Assembly (NCBI RefSeq): GCF_014204495.1
Contig: NZ_JACHLN010000002.1
Location: forward strand, 1,403,693-1,467,692
DNA: 64,000 bases
Source: Sphingomonas kyeonggiensis
GTDB taxonomy: Bacteria; Pseudomonadota; Alphaproteobacteria; Sphingomonadales; Sphingomonadaceae
Direction: 5' to 3'
In this document: in pieces, positions 52,368-61,084 of the stretch
Position numbering within the stretch: position 1 is the first letter of the stretch
Layout of the letters: each line of letters opens with the position of its first letter
Made by a program: the position numbers and the translations under genes
The notes under the pieces: model-generated
Databases searched by the model: none
The model's input: only the letters and a program-made list of their open reading frames with translations
What the model was told of the DNA's origin: nothing

Positions 52368-54281
52368 ATGACCTCCTACCGCCCCGACGCGCTCATCGCG
52401 TCCGATATCTCCGCCTATCTCCAGCTGCACCAGAACAAGTCGCTGCTGCGCTTCATCACCTGCGGTAGCGTCGATGACGGCAAGTCGACGCTGATCGGCC
52501 GGCTGCTCTACGATTCGAAGATGATCTTCGAGGATCAGCTCGCGTCGCTCGAAGCCGACAGCAAGCGCGTCGGCACCCAGGGCGGTGAGATCGATTTCGC
52601 GCTGCTGGTCGACGGCCTCGCCGCCGAGCGCGAGCAGGGCATCACGATCGACGTCGCCTATCGCTTCTTCGCGACCGAGAAGCGCAAGTTCATCGTCGCC
52701 GACACCCCCGGCCACGAGCAGTACACCCGCAACATGGTCACCGGCGCCTCGACCGCCGATCTCGCGGTGATCCTGATCGATGCGCGCAAGGGCGTGCTCA
52801 CCCAGACGCGGCGCCATTCGTACCTCTGCCATCTGCTCGGCATCCGCCACATCGTGCTGGCGGTGAACAAGATGGACCTGATCGGCTATGATCAGGCCGC
52901 GTACGACGCGATCGTCGAGGACTATCGCGCCTTCGCCGAGAGCATCGGCATCACCAGCTTCACCCCGATCCCGATCTCGGGGTTCAAGGGCGACAACATC
53001 ACCGGCTCCAGCCCGAACACGATCTGGTACACGGGCCTGTCGCTGCTCCAGCATCTCGAGAGCGTCGAGATCGACGCGGACGCCGATGCCGCGCGGCCCT
53101 TCCGCCTGCCGGTGCAGTGGGTGAACCGGCCGAACCTCGATTTCCGCGGCTTTGCGGGGATGATCGCCGCGGGCACGGTGCGGCCGGGCGACAAGGTGCG
53201 CATCCTGCCCTCGGGGCAGGTGACCGAAGTGGCGCGGATCGTCGCGTTCGGTGGCGATCGGGAGCAGGCGGTTGCGGGCGAGAGCGTCACGCTTACATTG
53301 GCGGACGAGGTCGATTGCTCGCGCGGCAACGTGATCGCGGCGGCGGATGCGCCGCCCCAGGTCGCGGATCAGTTCCAGGCGACGATCGTGTGGATGGACC
53401 AGGCGGAGCTGCTGCCGGGGCGGGCCTATTGGCTCAAGCTCGGCACCCAGACGGTCAGCGCGACCGTCCAGCCGCCGCGCCATGCCGTGTGCGTCAATAC
53501 GATGGCCGAGCTGAGCGTGAAGACTCTGGGCCTGAACGACATCGGAATTGCGGAGGTTTACACCGACCGCGGAGTGGTTTTCGAATCCTACGCCCAAGGC
53601 AAGGACCTCGGTGGATTCATCCTGATCGACAAGGCCACGAATGCCACCGTGGCCGCCGGAATGCTCAATTTCTCGCTGCGGCGAGCGCAGAATGTCCATT
53701 GGCAGGCCGTGGAAATCAACCGCGAGGCCCATGCCAACCAGAAGCACCAGGCACCCCGATTGCTCTGGTTCACCGGCCTTTCCGGCTCGGGCAAGTCGAC
53801 CATCGCCAATCTGGTCGAGAAGAAGCTGCACGCCATGGGCAAGCACAGCTTCCTCCTCGATGGCGACAATATCCGCCACGGCCTCAACAAGGACCTTGGC
53901 TTCACCGATGCCGATCGTATCGAGAATATCCGCCGCGTCGGCGAAGTCGCGAAGCTGATGACCGATGCCGGCCTGATCGTCCTCACCGCGTTCATCTCGC
54001 CCTTCCGGGCCGAACGCGACCTGGTCCGCCAGATGCTGCCCGAAGGCGAGTTCTTCGAGATCCATGTCGATACGCCGCTGGAAGTCGCCGAAGCCCGGGA
54101 CGTGAAGGGCCTCTACAAAAAGGCCCGCGACGGCCAGATCGCGCACTTCACCGGCATCTCCAGCCCCTATGAGGCACCGGAGGCGCCGGAAATCCGGGTG
54201 GACACCACGCGCGAGAGCCCCGAGGACGCAGCCGAACGGATCGTGGAGACGATCATGGGCACGTGGAGTCCGGTGATTTGA
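52368..54281 (+). CDS. cysNC: Bifunctional sulfate adenylyltransferase subunit 1 / APS kinase
   Basis: 637 aa fusion. N-terminal CysN GTPase: [46 protein letters not shown], then the EF-Tu-like beta domains to about 440. C-terminal CysC (about 460-637): [20 protein letters not shown] (P-loop), [16 protein letters not shown] and the [13 protein letters not shown] loop. Both halves appear complete, giving APS and then PAPS. RBS GGGAG. Overlaps the cysQ start (TTGA). Confidence 0.96.
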   Translation: MTSYRPDALIASDISAYLQLHQNKSLLRFITCGSVDDGKSTLIGRLLYDSKMIFEDQLASLEADSKRVGTQGGEIDFALLVDGLAAEREQGITIDVAYRFFATEKRKFIVADTPGHEQYTRNMVTGASTADLAVILIDARKGVLTQTRRHSYLCHLLGIRHIVLAVNKMDLIGYDQAAYDAIVEDYRAFAESIGITSFTPIPISGFKGDNITGSSPNTIWYTGLSLLQHLESVEIDADADAARPFRLPVQWVNRPNLDFRGFAGMIAAGTVRPGDKVRILPSGQVTEVARIVAFGGDREQAVAGESVTLTLADEVDCSRGNVIAAADAPPQVADQFQATIVWMDQAELLPGRAYWLKLGTQTVSATVQPPRHAVCVNTMAELSVKTLGLNDIGIAEVYTDRGVVFESYAQGKDLGGFILIDKATNATVAAGMLNFSLRRAQNVHWQAVEINREAHANQKHQAPRLLWFTGLSGSGKSTIANLVEKKLHAMGKHSFLLDGDNIRHGLNKDLGFTDADRIENIRRVGEVAKLMTDAGLIVLTAFISPFRAERDLVRQMLPEGEFFEIHVDTPLEVAEARDVKGLYKKARDGQIAHFTGISSPYEAPEAPEIRVDTTRESPEDAAERIVETIMGTWSPVI

Positions 54282-55003
54282 ACGACGCAGAACTGGCCAG
54301 GGAAGTCGCCGAGGAGGCCGGCGCGCTGCTGCTGCGCATCCAGAACGAATGCGCCGGCGGAGATCGCGGCGACCGTGAGGCCAATGCGATGATCCTCGCC
54401 GCGCTGGCGCTGGCGCGACCCGACGACGCGATCCTGTCCGAGGAATCGGCGGACGATCCCGCGCGATTGTCAGCCAGCCGCGTGTGGATCGTGGACCCGC
54501 TCGACGGCACGCGCGAATTCGCCGAGCGACGTGGCGACTGGGCGGTGCACATCGCCCTCGCCATCGACGGCGCGCCGGCAGTAGGCGCGGTCGCCCTGCC
54601 CCGTCTCGGCTGCACCCTCTCGAGCGACTGCCCGCCCGCCTTGCCCGAAGGCGAGTTGCCGCCCCGCATGCTGGTAAGCCGCACGCGCCCGAGCCAGCTC
54701 TGTGCCGGCGTGGGCGAGCGGATCGGCGCGGTGCATATCGGCATGGGTTCGGCCGGTGCCAAGGCGATGGCGGTGGTCCGCGGCGAGGCCGAGATCTACC
54801 TCCATTCGGGCGGTCAGCACCAATGGGACAATTGCGCACCGGTCGCGGTCGCGCTCGCAGCCGGGCTTCACGCCTCCCGTATCGACGGGTCTCCTATCGT
54901 CTACAACCAGCCGAGCACGAGCATTCCCGACCTGCTGATCTGCCGCAAGGAATGGGCACCGATCGTGCTCGAGGCGGTGAAGGATTGCGGCGCGGATCTC
55001 TGA
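54278..55003 (+). CDS. cysQ: 3'(2'),5'-bisphosphate nucleotidase
   Basis: 241 aa inositol-monophosphatase-fold enzyme that removes PAP, the inhibitory by-product of PAPS use. Metal motifs [28 protein letters not shown] and the C-terminal [26 protein letters not shown] start 54278 (TTGA overlap with cysNC, GGAG nine bases upstream) is preferred over GTG 54263. Final gene of the sulfate-activation operon. Confidence 0.92.
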   Translation: MNDAELAREVAEEAGALLLRIQNECAGGDRGDREANAMILAALALARPDDAILSEESADDPARLSASRVWIVDPLDGTREFAERRGDWAVHIALAIDGAPAVGAVALPRLGCTLSSDCPPALPEGELPPRMLVSRTRPSQLCAGVGERIGAVHIGMGSAGAKAMAVVRGEAEIYLHSGGQHQWDNCAPVAVALAAGLHASRIDGSPIVYNQPSTSIPDLLICRKEWAPIVLEAVKDCGADL

Positions 55004-55117
55004 GATTTCGCCGCTAAGTGAGTCTCGCTGATTCCCAGCGACTCGCGGATTCAACGCGAGTCGCGCGTAGACGGCGATTCCGGGACATGGTAAACGCTCC
55101 GTTTGGGAGGGGCGTTT

Positions 55118-56269
55118 TTGACTGCCGATATCTGGTTCTTTCTGGCGATCGGATTCAGCTTTGCGGGCTATGCGACCTACCTGATCGGGCTGCGTCGCGA
55201 GCTGGTGGAGCCGAACCGTGCGTCATGGCTGATCTGGAGCGCAGCGACCACGCTCGAGGCGCTGACCTATGCCGCCGTCAATCCCGGCGCGCCGCAGGGC
55301 TGGGTGTTCGCGCTCTCCTCCATCGCCTGCATCATGGTGACGATCGGTATCTGGCGGCGCTCGTCCTGGGCACCACCCTCGCCCACCGAGACCTTCTGCA
55401 TTGCCGCCAGTCTTAGCGCGCTGCTGCTGTGGCTCGTCTTCCGCGAAGCATTCTGGGCGCACATGCTGGTGGTGCTCGCCGTGCCGGTTAGCTTCTGGCC
55501 GACCTGGGCCAGCGTCTGGACGGATCGCAACCGCGAACGCTCTCCGGCCTGGGGTCTGTGGACCTTCGGCGACCTGGCCACGCTGCTGATCGCCGTGCGC
55601 GGCGCCGAGCCGGGCGTCGCCGAACTCGCCTATGTGATCGTCGAGTTCCTCTGCCATGCCAGCGTCTGGTTCCTGATCGGCCTGGCGACGATCAACCCGC
55701 TGCGCTCCTTCGGCACTCGCCGCGGCGGGCTGCGCTGGCTCGATCGTTACCGGCCTTCAAGCAACCTCTTCAAGGTAGGTGACAACCATCTGGGCAAGGC
55801 CGTCTATGCCGCAAGCGGCTTTGCCGAAGGCGATGTGCTGATCGAGTTCACCGGCCGCCGCTTCCGTGCCGACCAGATCCCCAGCCTGATGCGCGGCAGC
55901 AACGACCGCTTCGTCCAGGTGACGCCCGACCATTATATGGGCCCATCCGGCCGGATCGACGACCTGGTCAACCATAGCTGCGATCCCAATGCCGGGCTGC
56001 GCTTCACCGATCGAGGTGTGTTCCTGGTCGCCGTCCGCGCGATCCAACCGGGCGAGGAGATCGCCTGGGACTATTCGACGACGCTGCGGGAATCGAACTG
56101 GCACATGATCTGCCAGTGCCGCTCGGAGCAATGCCGCCGGGTGATCGGGAACTTCGACAGCCTCGATCCGGACCGGCAGGAGTGGTTCCGGGCACGGAAC
56201 CTGGTCGCCCCCTATCTGCGGCGGAAGGATGAGGTGGCGGGTTCCCACCGCGCCGCCGGGCAGCGTTAG
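55118..56269 (+). CDS. Membrane protein with C-terminal SET domain (putative protein-lysine methyltransferase)
   Basis: 383 aa, TTG start with GGGAGGGG upstream (spacing about 6). Residues 1-195 form about six helices with two W-containing segments, PNRASWLIWSA and SPAWGLWTFGDL, that look like an internal repeat (PQ-loop-like?). Residues about 215-345 are a SET domain: KVGDNHLGKAVYAASGFAEG, DDLVNHSCDPNAGLRF (about 282-297, SAM/substrate core), GEEIAWDYS (about 312) and post-SET-like cysteines C332, C334, C339. SET domains methylate lysine with SAM. A membrane-integral bacterial form is rare. Four-base tail overlap with the next gene. Confidence 0.85.
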   Translation: MTADIWFFLAIGFSFAGYATYLIGLRRELVEPNRASWLIWSAATTLEALTYAAVNPGAPQGWVFALSSIACIMVTIGIWRRSSWAPPSPTETFCIAASLSALLLWLVFREAFWAHMLVVLAVPVSFWPTWASVWTDRNRERSPAWGLWTFGDLATLLIAVRGAEPGVAELAYVIVEFLCHASVWFLIGLATINPLRSFGTRRGGLRWLDRYRPSSNLFKVGDNHLGKAVYAASGFAEGDVLIEFTGRRFRADQIPSLMRGSNDRFVQVTPDHYMGPSGRIDDLVNHSCDPNAGLRFTDRGVFLVAVRAIQPGEEIAWDYSTTLRESNWHMICQCRSEQCRRVIGNFDSLDPDRQEWFRARNLVAPYLRRKDEVAGSHRAAGQR

Positions 56270-58116
56270 GCCGCCATCCCGCTCGGCTGGGCCAGTTGGG
56301 CAGTCCCGAGCGTCAGGATCGCCTTGGCGCCCGTGCCCCTGCCATCGCTGAGCAGGTCGAGCCTGCCTTCCATCGCCAGCATCGAATTCGCGCACCAGTG
56401 CAATCCCAGCCCCCCCGACTTGTGTGCACGGGTGGAGAAGCCGCGCTGGAACAGCGTGGGCGCGGTTGACGGATCGAAGCCCTCGCCATCGTCGCGGATA
56501 TGGATCTCGGTGTTCTCGCCCTTCTGCTGGATCGTCACCGCGATCGAACCACTGGTCCGCCCCGTTGCCGCGATTGCCTCGGCGGCATTGGCGAATAGGT
56601 TGCCGACCACCTGGCTCAGGATCACCCGGTTCGCCATCACCCATTGCGGCTTTGACGGGAAGCTGAAGGCAATCGAGTTCTCGCCTGAATAACGCGCGAT
56701 CGTAGCGTTCTGGGCGACGATATCGGTAATGTCGCAGGCATCGAGCGGCGGACGTTCGTGCGCTGCCTCCTGCTGCTGGCCGATGATCTCCAGCACATGG
56801 TGCAGCGCCTCGCGGCCGATCGTGATCTGCTCGCGGCGGTCACTGCGTTCCTGCTCCACGCTTTCGATCGCAGCGGCAAGAAAGGCGACCAGCTTCTGCC
56901 GGCGCACCGCCGGGATGTCCTCGCCAGCCAACTCCCCAAGCGCGCGATCGAGCAGTGCGCGGTCCATCGGCGCGCCTGTCCCCAGCCCCTGGCTGAGCAC
57001 CGTGCTGATCGGGTTCAGTGCGTTGCGGACATTGTGCATCACCGCGACCGCGCTTTCGCTGCGGCCGAGCGAGAAGCTCTGCACCTCGAGCTGCTCGCGC
57101 AGGTCCTTGAGCTGCTTGAGCATCGAATTGAAACTGGTGACCAGACTGCCGATCTCGTCATCGCGCTCCTTGTCGGTGAGCAGCCCGAGCGTGCCCGACG
57201 CGCGAACAACGCCCATATGCTGCTCGACCCGCTTGAGCGGCCCGAGCACGAGCCGCGCGATCATCCGGCGCAGCACCAGCAGGACGATCGCCAACAGGAT
57301 CGACGACCCGACCACCGCGAGCACCAGCATACGGGTACCCAGTGTGGAGAGGTCCCGTGGCACGGTGTAGGTGGCGGTGGCGACCGAGCGGCCATCCGGG
57401 CCCGGGACCGGCACGGCGATACGGGTGCGGGTGGTGCCGGGCGTCTTGGTGACTTCGGCCACGGGATTGTCGAGCGCGAGGCTCGCCTTGAGCTGGAGCA
57501 GGGTGCTGAGCTGGCTTGCGGTGACGGCGCGCGCCATCAGCACATAGCCGCGCGGACTTCCGCTGCCGTCGCTCTTGCGCACCTGCGCGACGCCCACAGC
57601 GGCCAGCGTATCGCCCAGCCGCATGAAGAAGCCGGCCGAGCTCTGGCCGTGCAATGCCCTCGGGAAATCGAGCTTGGAGATGGCGGTCGTCAACTGCGCG
57701 CGCATCGCCGGCACATCTGCCTGTTTCTCGAGATCGAGCCAGCGGGCGATGACGATCGAGCGGTCCGGCCGGACATAGGCCATGCCGTTGACGTCGAGAT
57801 TGACCATCGCGAGCGTCGAGAAGCTCTCTTCCTCGAACGCCCGCGTCGGGTTCGCCATATAGTCGTAGGACGAGTTCCAGTCGCCATAGTCGCGCACGGC
57901 GTTCTCGACCTTGGCCGAGACGTCGTGGACCACCGCTTCGGTGCGCGCGACATGCGCATTCACGGCGTCGCGCTCGAGCTGGTTGAAGCTCGGCGTGATG
58001 ACGGTAGCCAGCATCAACGTAAGCGCGGCGGCGCCGACCACGCCGACGCCGGTGAGGATCAGGACCAGTTTCGCGCCGAGCGAGGCCGGCGCCTTGAGGC
58101 GCCCCCGGGTTGGCAT
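56266..58116 (-). CDS. CHASE4-domain sensor histidine kinase
   Basis: 616 aa. TM1 (LVLILTGVGVVGAAALTLMLA), periplasmic CHASE4 domain about 45-260 (ENAVRDYGDWNSSYDYMANP is the family stretch), TM2 about 265-285 (MLVLAVVGSSILLAIVLLVL), HAMP, then H-box MHNVRNALNPISTVLS, N-box NLFANAAEAIAATG and G-box GLGLHWCANSMLAMEG. The H-box wording (H-N-V-R-N-x-L-N) is the type found in kinases coupled to GGDEF/EAL proteins. Its start overlaps the stop of the REC-GGDEF-EAL gene (ATGA), its presumed output partner. Confidence 0.9.
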   Translation of the reverse strand: MPTRGRLKAPASLGAKLVLILTGVGVVGAAALTLMLATVITPSFNQLERDAVNAHVARTEAVVHDVSAKVENAVRDYGDWNSSYDYMANPTRAFEEESFSTLAMVNLDVNGMAYVRPDRSIVIARWLDLEKQADVPAMRAQLTTAISKLDFPRALHGQSSAGFFMRLGDTLAAVGVAQVRKSDGSGSPRGYVLMARAVTASQLSTLLQLKASLALDNPVAEVTKTPGTTRTRIAVPVPGPDGRSVATATYTVPRDLSTLGTRMLVLAVVGSSILLAIVLLVLRRMIARLVLGPLKRVEQHMGVVRASGTLGLLTDKERDDEIGSLVTSFNSMLKQLKDLREQLEVQSFSLGRSESAVAVMHNVRNALNPISTVLSQGLGTGAPMDRALLDRALGELAGEDIPAVRRQKLVAFLAAAIESVEQERSDRREQITIGREALHHVLEIIGQQQEAAHERPPLDACDITDIVAQNATIARYSGENSIAFSFPSKPQWVMANRVILSQVVGNLFANAAEAIAATGRTSGSIAVTIQQKGENTEIHIRDDGEGFDPSTAPTLFQRGFSTRAHKSGGLGLHWCANSMLAMEGRLDLLSDGRGTGAKAILTLGTAQLAQPSGMAA

Positions 58117-60008
58117 CAGCCGTGCGTCCCGTTGCTCAGTTCGGCCTCAGGCTCCTCGAGGCCCATATAGCCCTTATTGGCGAGCACCAGCGCATCCTCG
58201 GCATCCATCGGACGGGCGAGATAATAGCCCTGGAGATGGCTGCAGCCGGCCAGGCGGAGCGCCTGGAGCTGCGCTTCGGTCTCCACGCCCTCGGCCACCA
58301 CTTCCATGCCCAGCGCGCGGCCGAGATGGATGATCGAGTGGACGATCGCCGCGCTCTCGCGCTCACGGCCCATGCCGTCGACAAAACTGCGATCGATCTT
58401 CAGGCAGTCCAGCGCGAAGCGGCGGATATTGTAGAGGCTGGAATAGCCGGTGCCGAAATCGTCGAGCGCGATGCGGAAGCCCATCTGGCGGAGCTTGAAC
58501 AGCGTCTCGGCGGCACGTTCCACATCGTCGAAGATCGCCGTCTCGGTGATCTCGATCTGGAAGCGGCCGGGCTCGACGCCGGCATTGGCGACGCGTTCCA
58601 TCACATGCGCCACGAAATTGTGGCGGCGGAACTGGCGCGGCGAGAAGTTCACCGACACATATTGCCCCGGCCAGGTCTTGAGCGTCTCGACCGCACGGTC
58701 GATCACCCAGTCGCCCAGTTCGTGGATCAGGTTCGATTCCTCGGCGATCGGGATGAACATACCCGGCGAGACCATGCCATATTCCGGGCTGCACCAGCGG
58801 ATCAGCGCCTCGAAGCCGGTGATCTCGAGCTGGTCGCGACCGACGATCGGCTGGAAGACAAGCTTGAGCTCGCCCTTCGCGATAGCCTCGGAAAGCCCGC
58901 CTTCGATCTGGCGGCGGAAACGGATCGATTCGTCCATCGCCTCGTCGAACAGGCGGACGATACCGCGGCCATTGTGCTTGGCCTCGTTGAGCGCGAGATC
59001 GGCACGGCGCATCACGTCGATCGGATCATGGATCGTGCCAGGCTCGACCACCATCAGACCAACCGAGGCACCACCCTGCACCGAGTGACCGAACACCTTG
59101 AAGCTGACTGAAACCGCCTTGAGCAGGCGCTCGGCGACCATCGTCGCCTCGTCCTCGCCGGTCACGGGATAGAGCATGGCGAACTCGTCGCCGCCCAGCC
59201 GCGCGACAAAGCCTTCTGCCGGCACGTTCGTCTGGAGGATCTCGCACACCATGCGGATCAGCTCGTCGCCGGCGAGATGGCCCAGCGTGTCGTTGACGAT
59301 CTTGAACCGGTCGAGGTCCATCATCGCCATGGCGAAGCACTGGTCGCCCTTCACCGCCTTGCCGAGCATGTGGAGGAACGAGAGGCGGTTGGGCGCGTCG
59401 GTGAGCGAATCATGGTTGGCGATGTGGACGGCGCGGGATTCATTGGCGGCCAGTTCGAGCTTCTGCTCCTCGAGCAGCGCGATGGCGCTGCGCAGCTTGC
59501 CGTCGGCTTCCCAGCGATGCGCAAGCGCGGTCGCGGTCTGCATGACCTCTTCGGCCTGGAAAGGCTTGGCGATGTAGAAGATCTTGTCGGCGGGGCCGGC
59601 GGCGCGGCTGATGTCGAGCGGGGAGAAGTCGGAATAGCCGGTGACGATCACCAGATTGATGTCGGGATCGAGCGCGCGGATGCGGCGAGCCGTTTCCTTG
59701 CCGTCGATGCCCGGCGGCATGCGCACGTCGATGAACGCTACGGCGAAACGCTTGCCGGTCTCGATCGAATCCTGGATCGCCTCGACGGCATCCAGGCCCT
59801 GGTTGAAATGGGCGCAGTCGAAGTCGATCGCGTCATTGGCGGGTTCGGACGGTGCGTCATCCTCGTCGCCGAACAGCTCGGCCGCCATGGCGCTCAGCGC
59901 GGTCGCGTTGCCGCCCCGGCGGCTCCCGAATACCTGGCGATACGACTCGTGCATCGCCGGTTCGTCGTCCACGATCAAAATGCGCACTTGCGAAATCCCC
60001 TCGCTCAT
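58116..60008 (-). CDS. Response regulator with GGDEF and EAL domains
   Basis: 630 aa. Receiver start RILIVDDEPAMHESYRQVF, phospho-Asp in VAFIDVRMPPGIDG and YIAKPF; about 50 extra residues (acidic, Ala/Gly/Asp-rich) are inserted after the first helix. GGDEF domain with intact RLGGDEFAMLY (about 265), then EAL with FEALIRW, NFSPRQ, EITETAI, ALDDFGTGYSSL, KIDRSF, VAEGVET and LQGYYLARPM. Both cyclase and phosphodiesterase look competent. It receives phosphate from the coupled CHASE4 kinase and adjusts c-di-GMP. Confidence 0.93.
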   Translation of the reverse strand: MSEGISQVRILIVDDEPAMHESYRQVFGSRRGGNATALSAMAAELFGDEDDAPSEPANDAIDFDCAHFNQGLDAVEAIQDSIETGKRFAVAFIDVRMPPGIDGKETARRIRALDPDINLVIVTGYSDFSPLDISRAAGPADKIFYIAKPFQAEEVMQTATALAHRWEADGKLRSAIALLEEQKLELAANESRAVHIANHDSLTDAPNRLSFLHMLGKAVKGDQCFAMAMMDLDRFKIVNDTLGHLAGDELIRMVCEILQTNVPAEGFVARLGGDEFAMLYPVTGEDEATMVAERLLKAVSVSFKVFGHSVQGGASVGLMVVEPGTIHDPIDVMRRADLALNEAKHNGRGIVRLFDEAMDESIRFRRQIEGGLSEAIAKGELKLVFQPIVGRDQLEITGFEALIRWCSPEYGMVSPGMFIPIAEESNLIHELGDWVIDRAVETLKTWPGQYVSVNFSPRQFRRHNFVAHVMERVANAGVEPGRFQIEITETAIFDDVERAAETLFKLRQMGFRIALDDFGTGYSSLYNIRRFALDCLKIDRSFVDGMGRERESAAIVHSIIHLGRALGMEVVAEGVETEAQLQALRLAGCSHLQGYYLARPMDAEDALVLANKGYMGLEEPEAELSNGTHG

Positions 60009-60155
60009 CCCTGCAAACGGGGTAAGCGGACAGCGTTAAGGAGCGGTAAAATCATTACGCCACCGAGAGGGAAAGGTGCCGGACAAGGTTAAGGATGACG
60101 TGCGGTTTACCCGCCGATCCGGCCGCGATAGCAAGGCTGGATAACAGGAGGATGC

Positions 60156-61025
60156 ATGACCGACCCGCTCGCCGCCCGATCGCTGCTGTTTGCGCCGGGT
60201 GATTCCGAACGCAAGATCACCAAGGCAGGCGCGAGCGGAGCGGATCTGGTGCTGCTCGACCTGGAAGACGCAGTGGCCGAGGCGAACAAGCCCGCCGCCC
60301 GTACGCTGGTCGCCCAGCATCTCAAGACAGCCGAGCGCGCCCAGCCGCAATGGGTGCGGATCAACCCCCTCGACACCCCGCATGCCCTGCCCGACCTCGC
60401 GGCGATCGTGCCCGGTCGCCCCGACGGGATCATGCTCCCCAAGGCCAGTCGCGCCGAAGCGGAACTGCTTCATCACTATCTGACCGCACTGGAGGCCGCA
60501 CATGGCCTTCCGCAGGGCGGCATCCGCACGATTGTGGTGGCGACGGAGACCGCGCAGGCGATCTTCGGGCTTGGCGACTATGCCGGCTGCCCACGCCTCG
60601 CCGCGCTCACCTGGGGCGCCGAGGATAGCGCCACGGCGCTAGGCGCGACGCACAACCGCGACGAGGCGGGAGAATATGATTTCCCCTATCAGGTCTTCCG
60701 CACCCTCGCCCTGACCGGGGCGGCAGCGGCAGGCGTAACGCCGATCGAAACGATCCATGGCGATTTCCGTGACCTGCAGGGGCTGGAGAAGGTCGCAACC
60801 AAAGCGCGCCGCGCGGGTTTCCGCGGGATGCTCGCGATCCATCCCGATCAGGTGCCGGTGATCAACCGCGCCTTCTCCCCTTCCCCGGCCGAAATCGAGC
60901 GCGCCGAGAAGATCGTGGCCGTCTTCGCGGCTAATCCGGGTATGGGCACGATCGGACTGGAGGGCGAGATGCTCGATATGCCGCATCTGAAGCGCGCGAA
61001 GGCCGTGCTGGCGATGCGCCGGTAA
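60156..61025 (+). CDS. HpcH/HpaI aldolase/citrate-lyase beta family (CitE-like CoA-ester lyase)
   Basis: 289 aa TIM barrel. RSLLFAPGDSERKITKAGAS, LLDLEDAVAEANKPAART, WVRINPLDTPH, GIMLPKASRAE, ATETAQAIFG and GAEDSATALG are the CitE/MclA group motifs; Mg-binding Glu/Asp present. Substrate could be citramalyl-CoA, malyl-CoA or a related ester. Good RBS (ACAGGAGG). Alone on this strand; no CitD/CitF or CoA-transferase nearby, which favours a stand-alone CoA-ester lyase or thioesterase. Confidence 0.85.
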   Translation: MTDPLAARSLLFAPGDSERKITKAGASGADLVLLDLEDAVAEANKPAARTLVAQHLKTAERAQPQWVRINPLDTPHALPDLAAIVPGRPDGIMLPKASRAEAELLHHYLTALEAAHGLPQGGIRTIVVATETAQAIFGLGDYAGCPRLAALTWGAEDSATALGATHNRDEAGEYDFPYQVFRTLALTGAAAAGVTPIETIHGDFRDLQGLEKVATKARRAGFRGMLAIHPDQVPVINRAFSPSPAEIERAEKIVAVFAANPGMGTIGLEGEMLDMPHLKRAKAVLAMRR

Positions 61026-61084
61026 CATGCGTTGATTTGCCGTAGCCTGGCTAGGAAATTGCTGATGCAGCTCGACGGGGTACG

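Noticed and set aside
52281..54839. 852-aa minus-strand open frame over cysNC and cysQ
   Set aside because: Long only because of high GC; overlaps intact genes with full motif sets.
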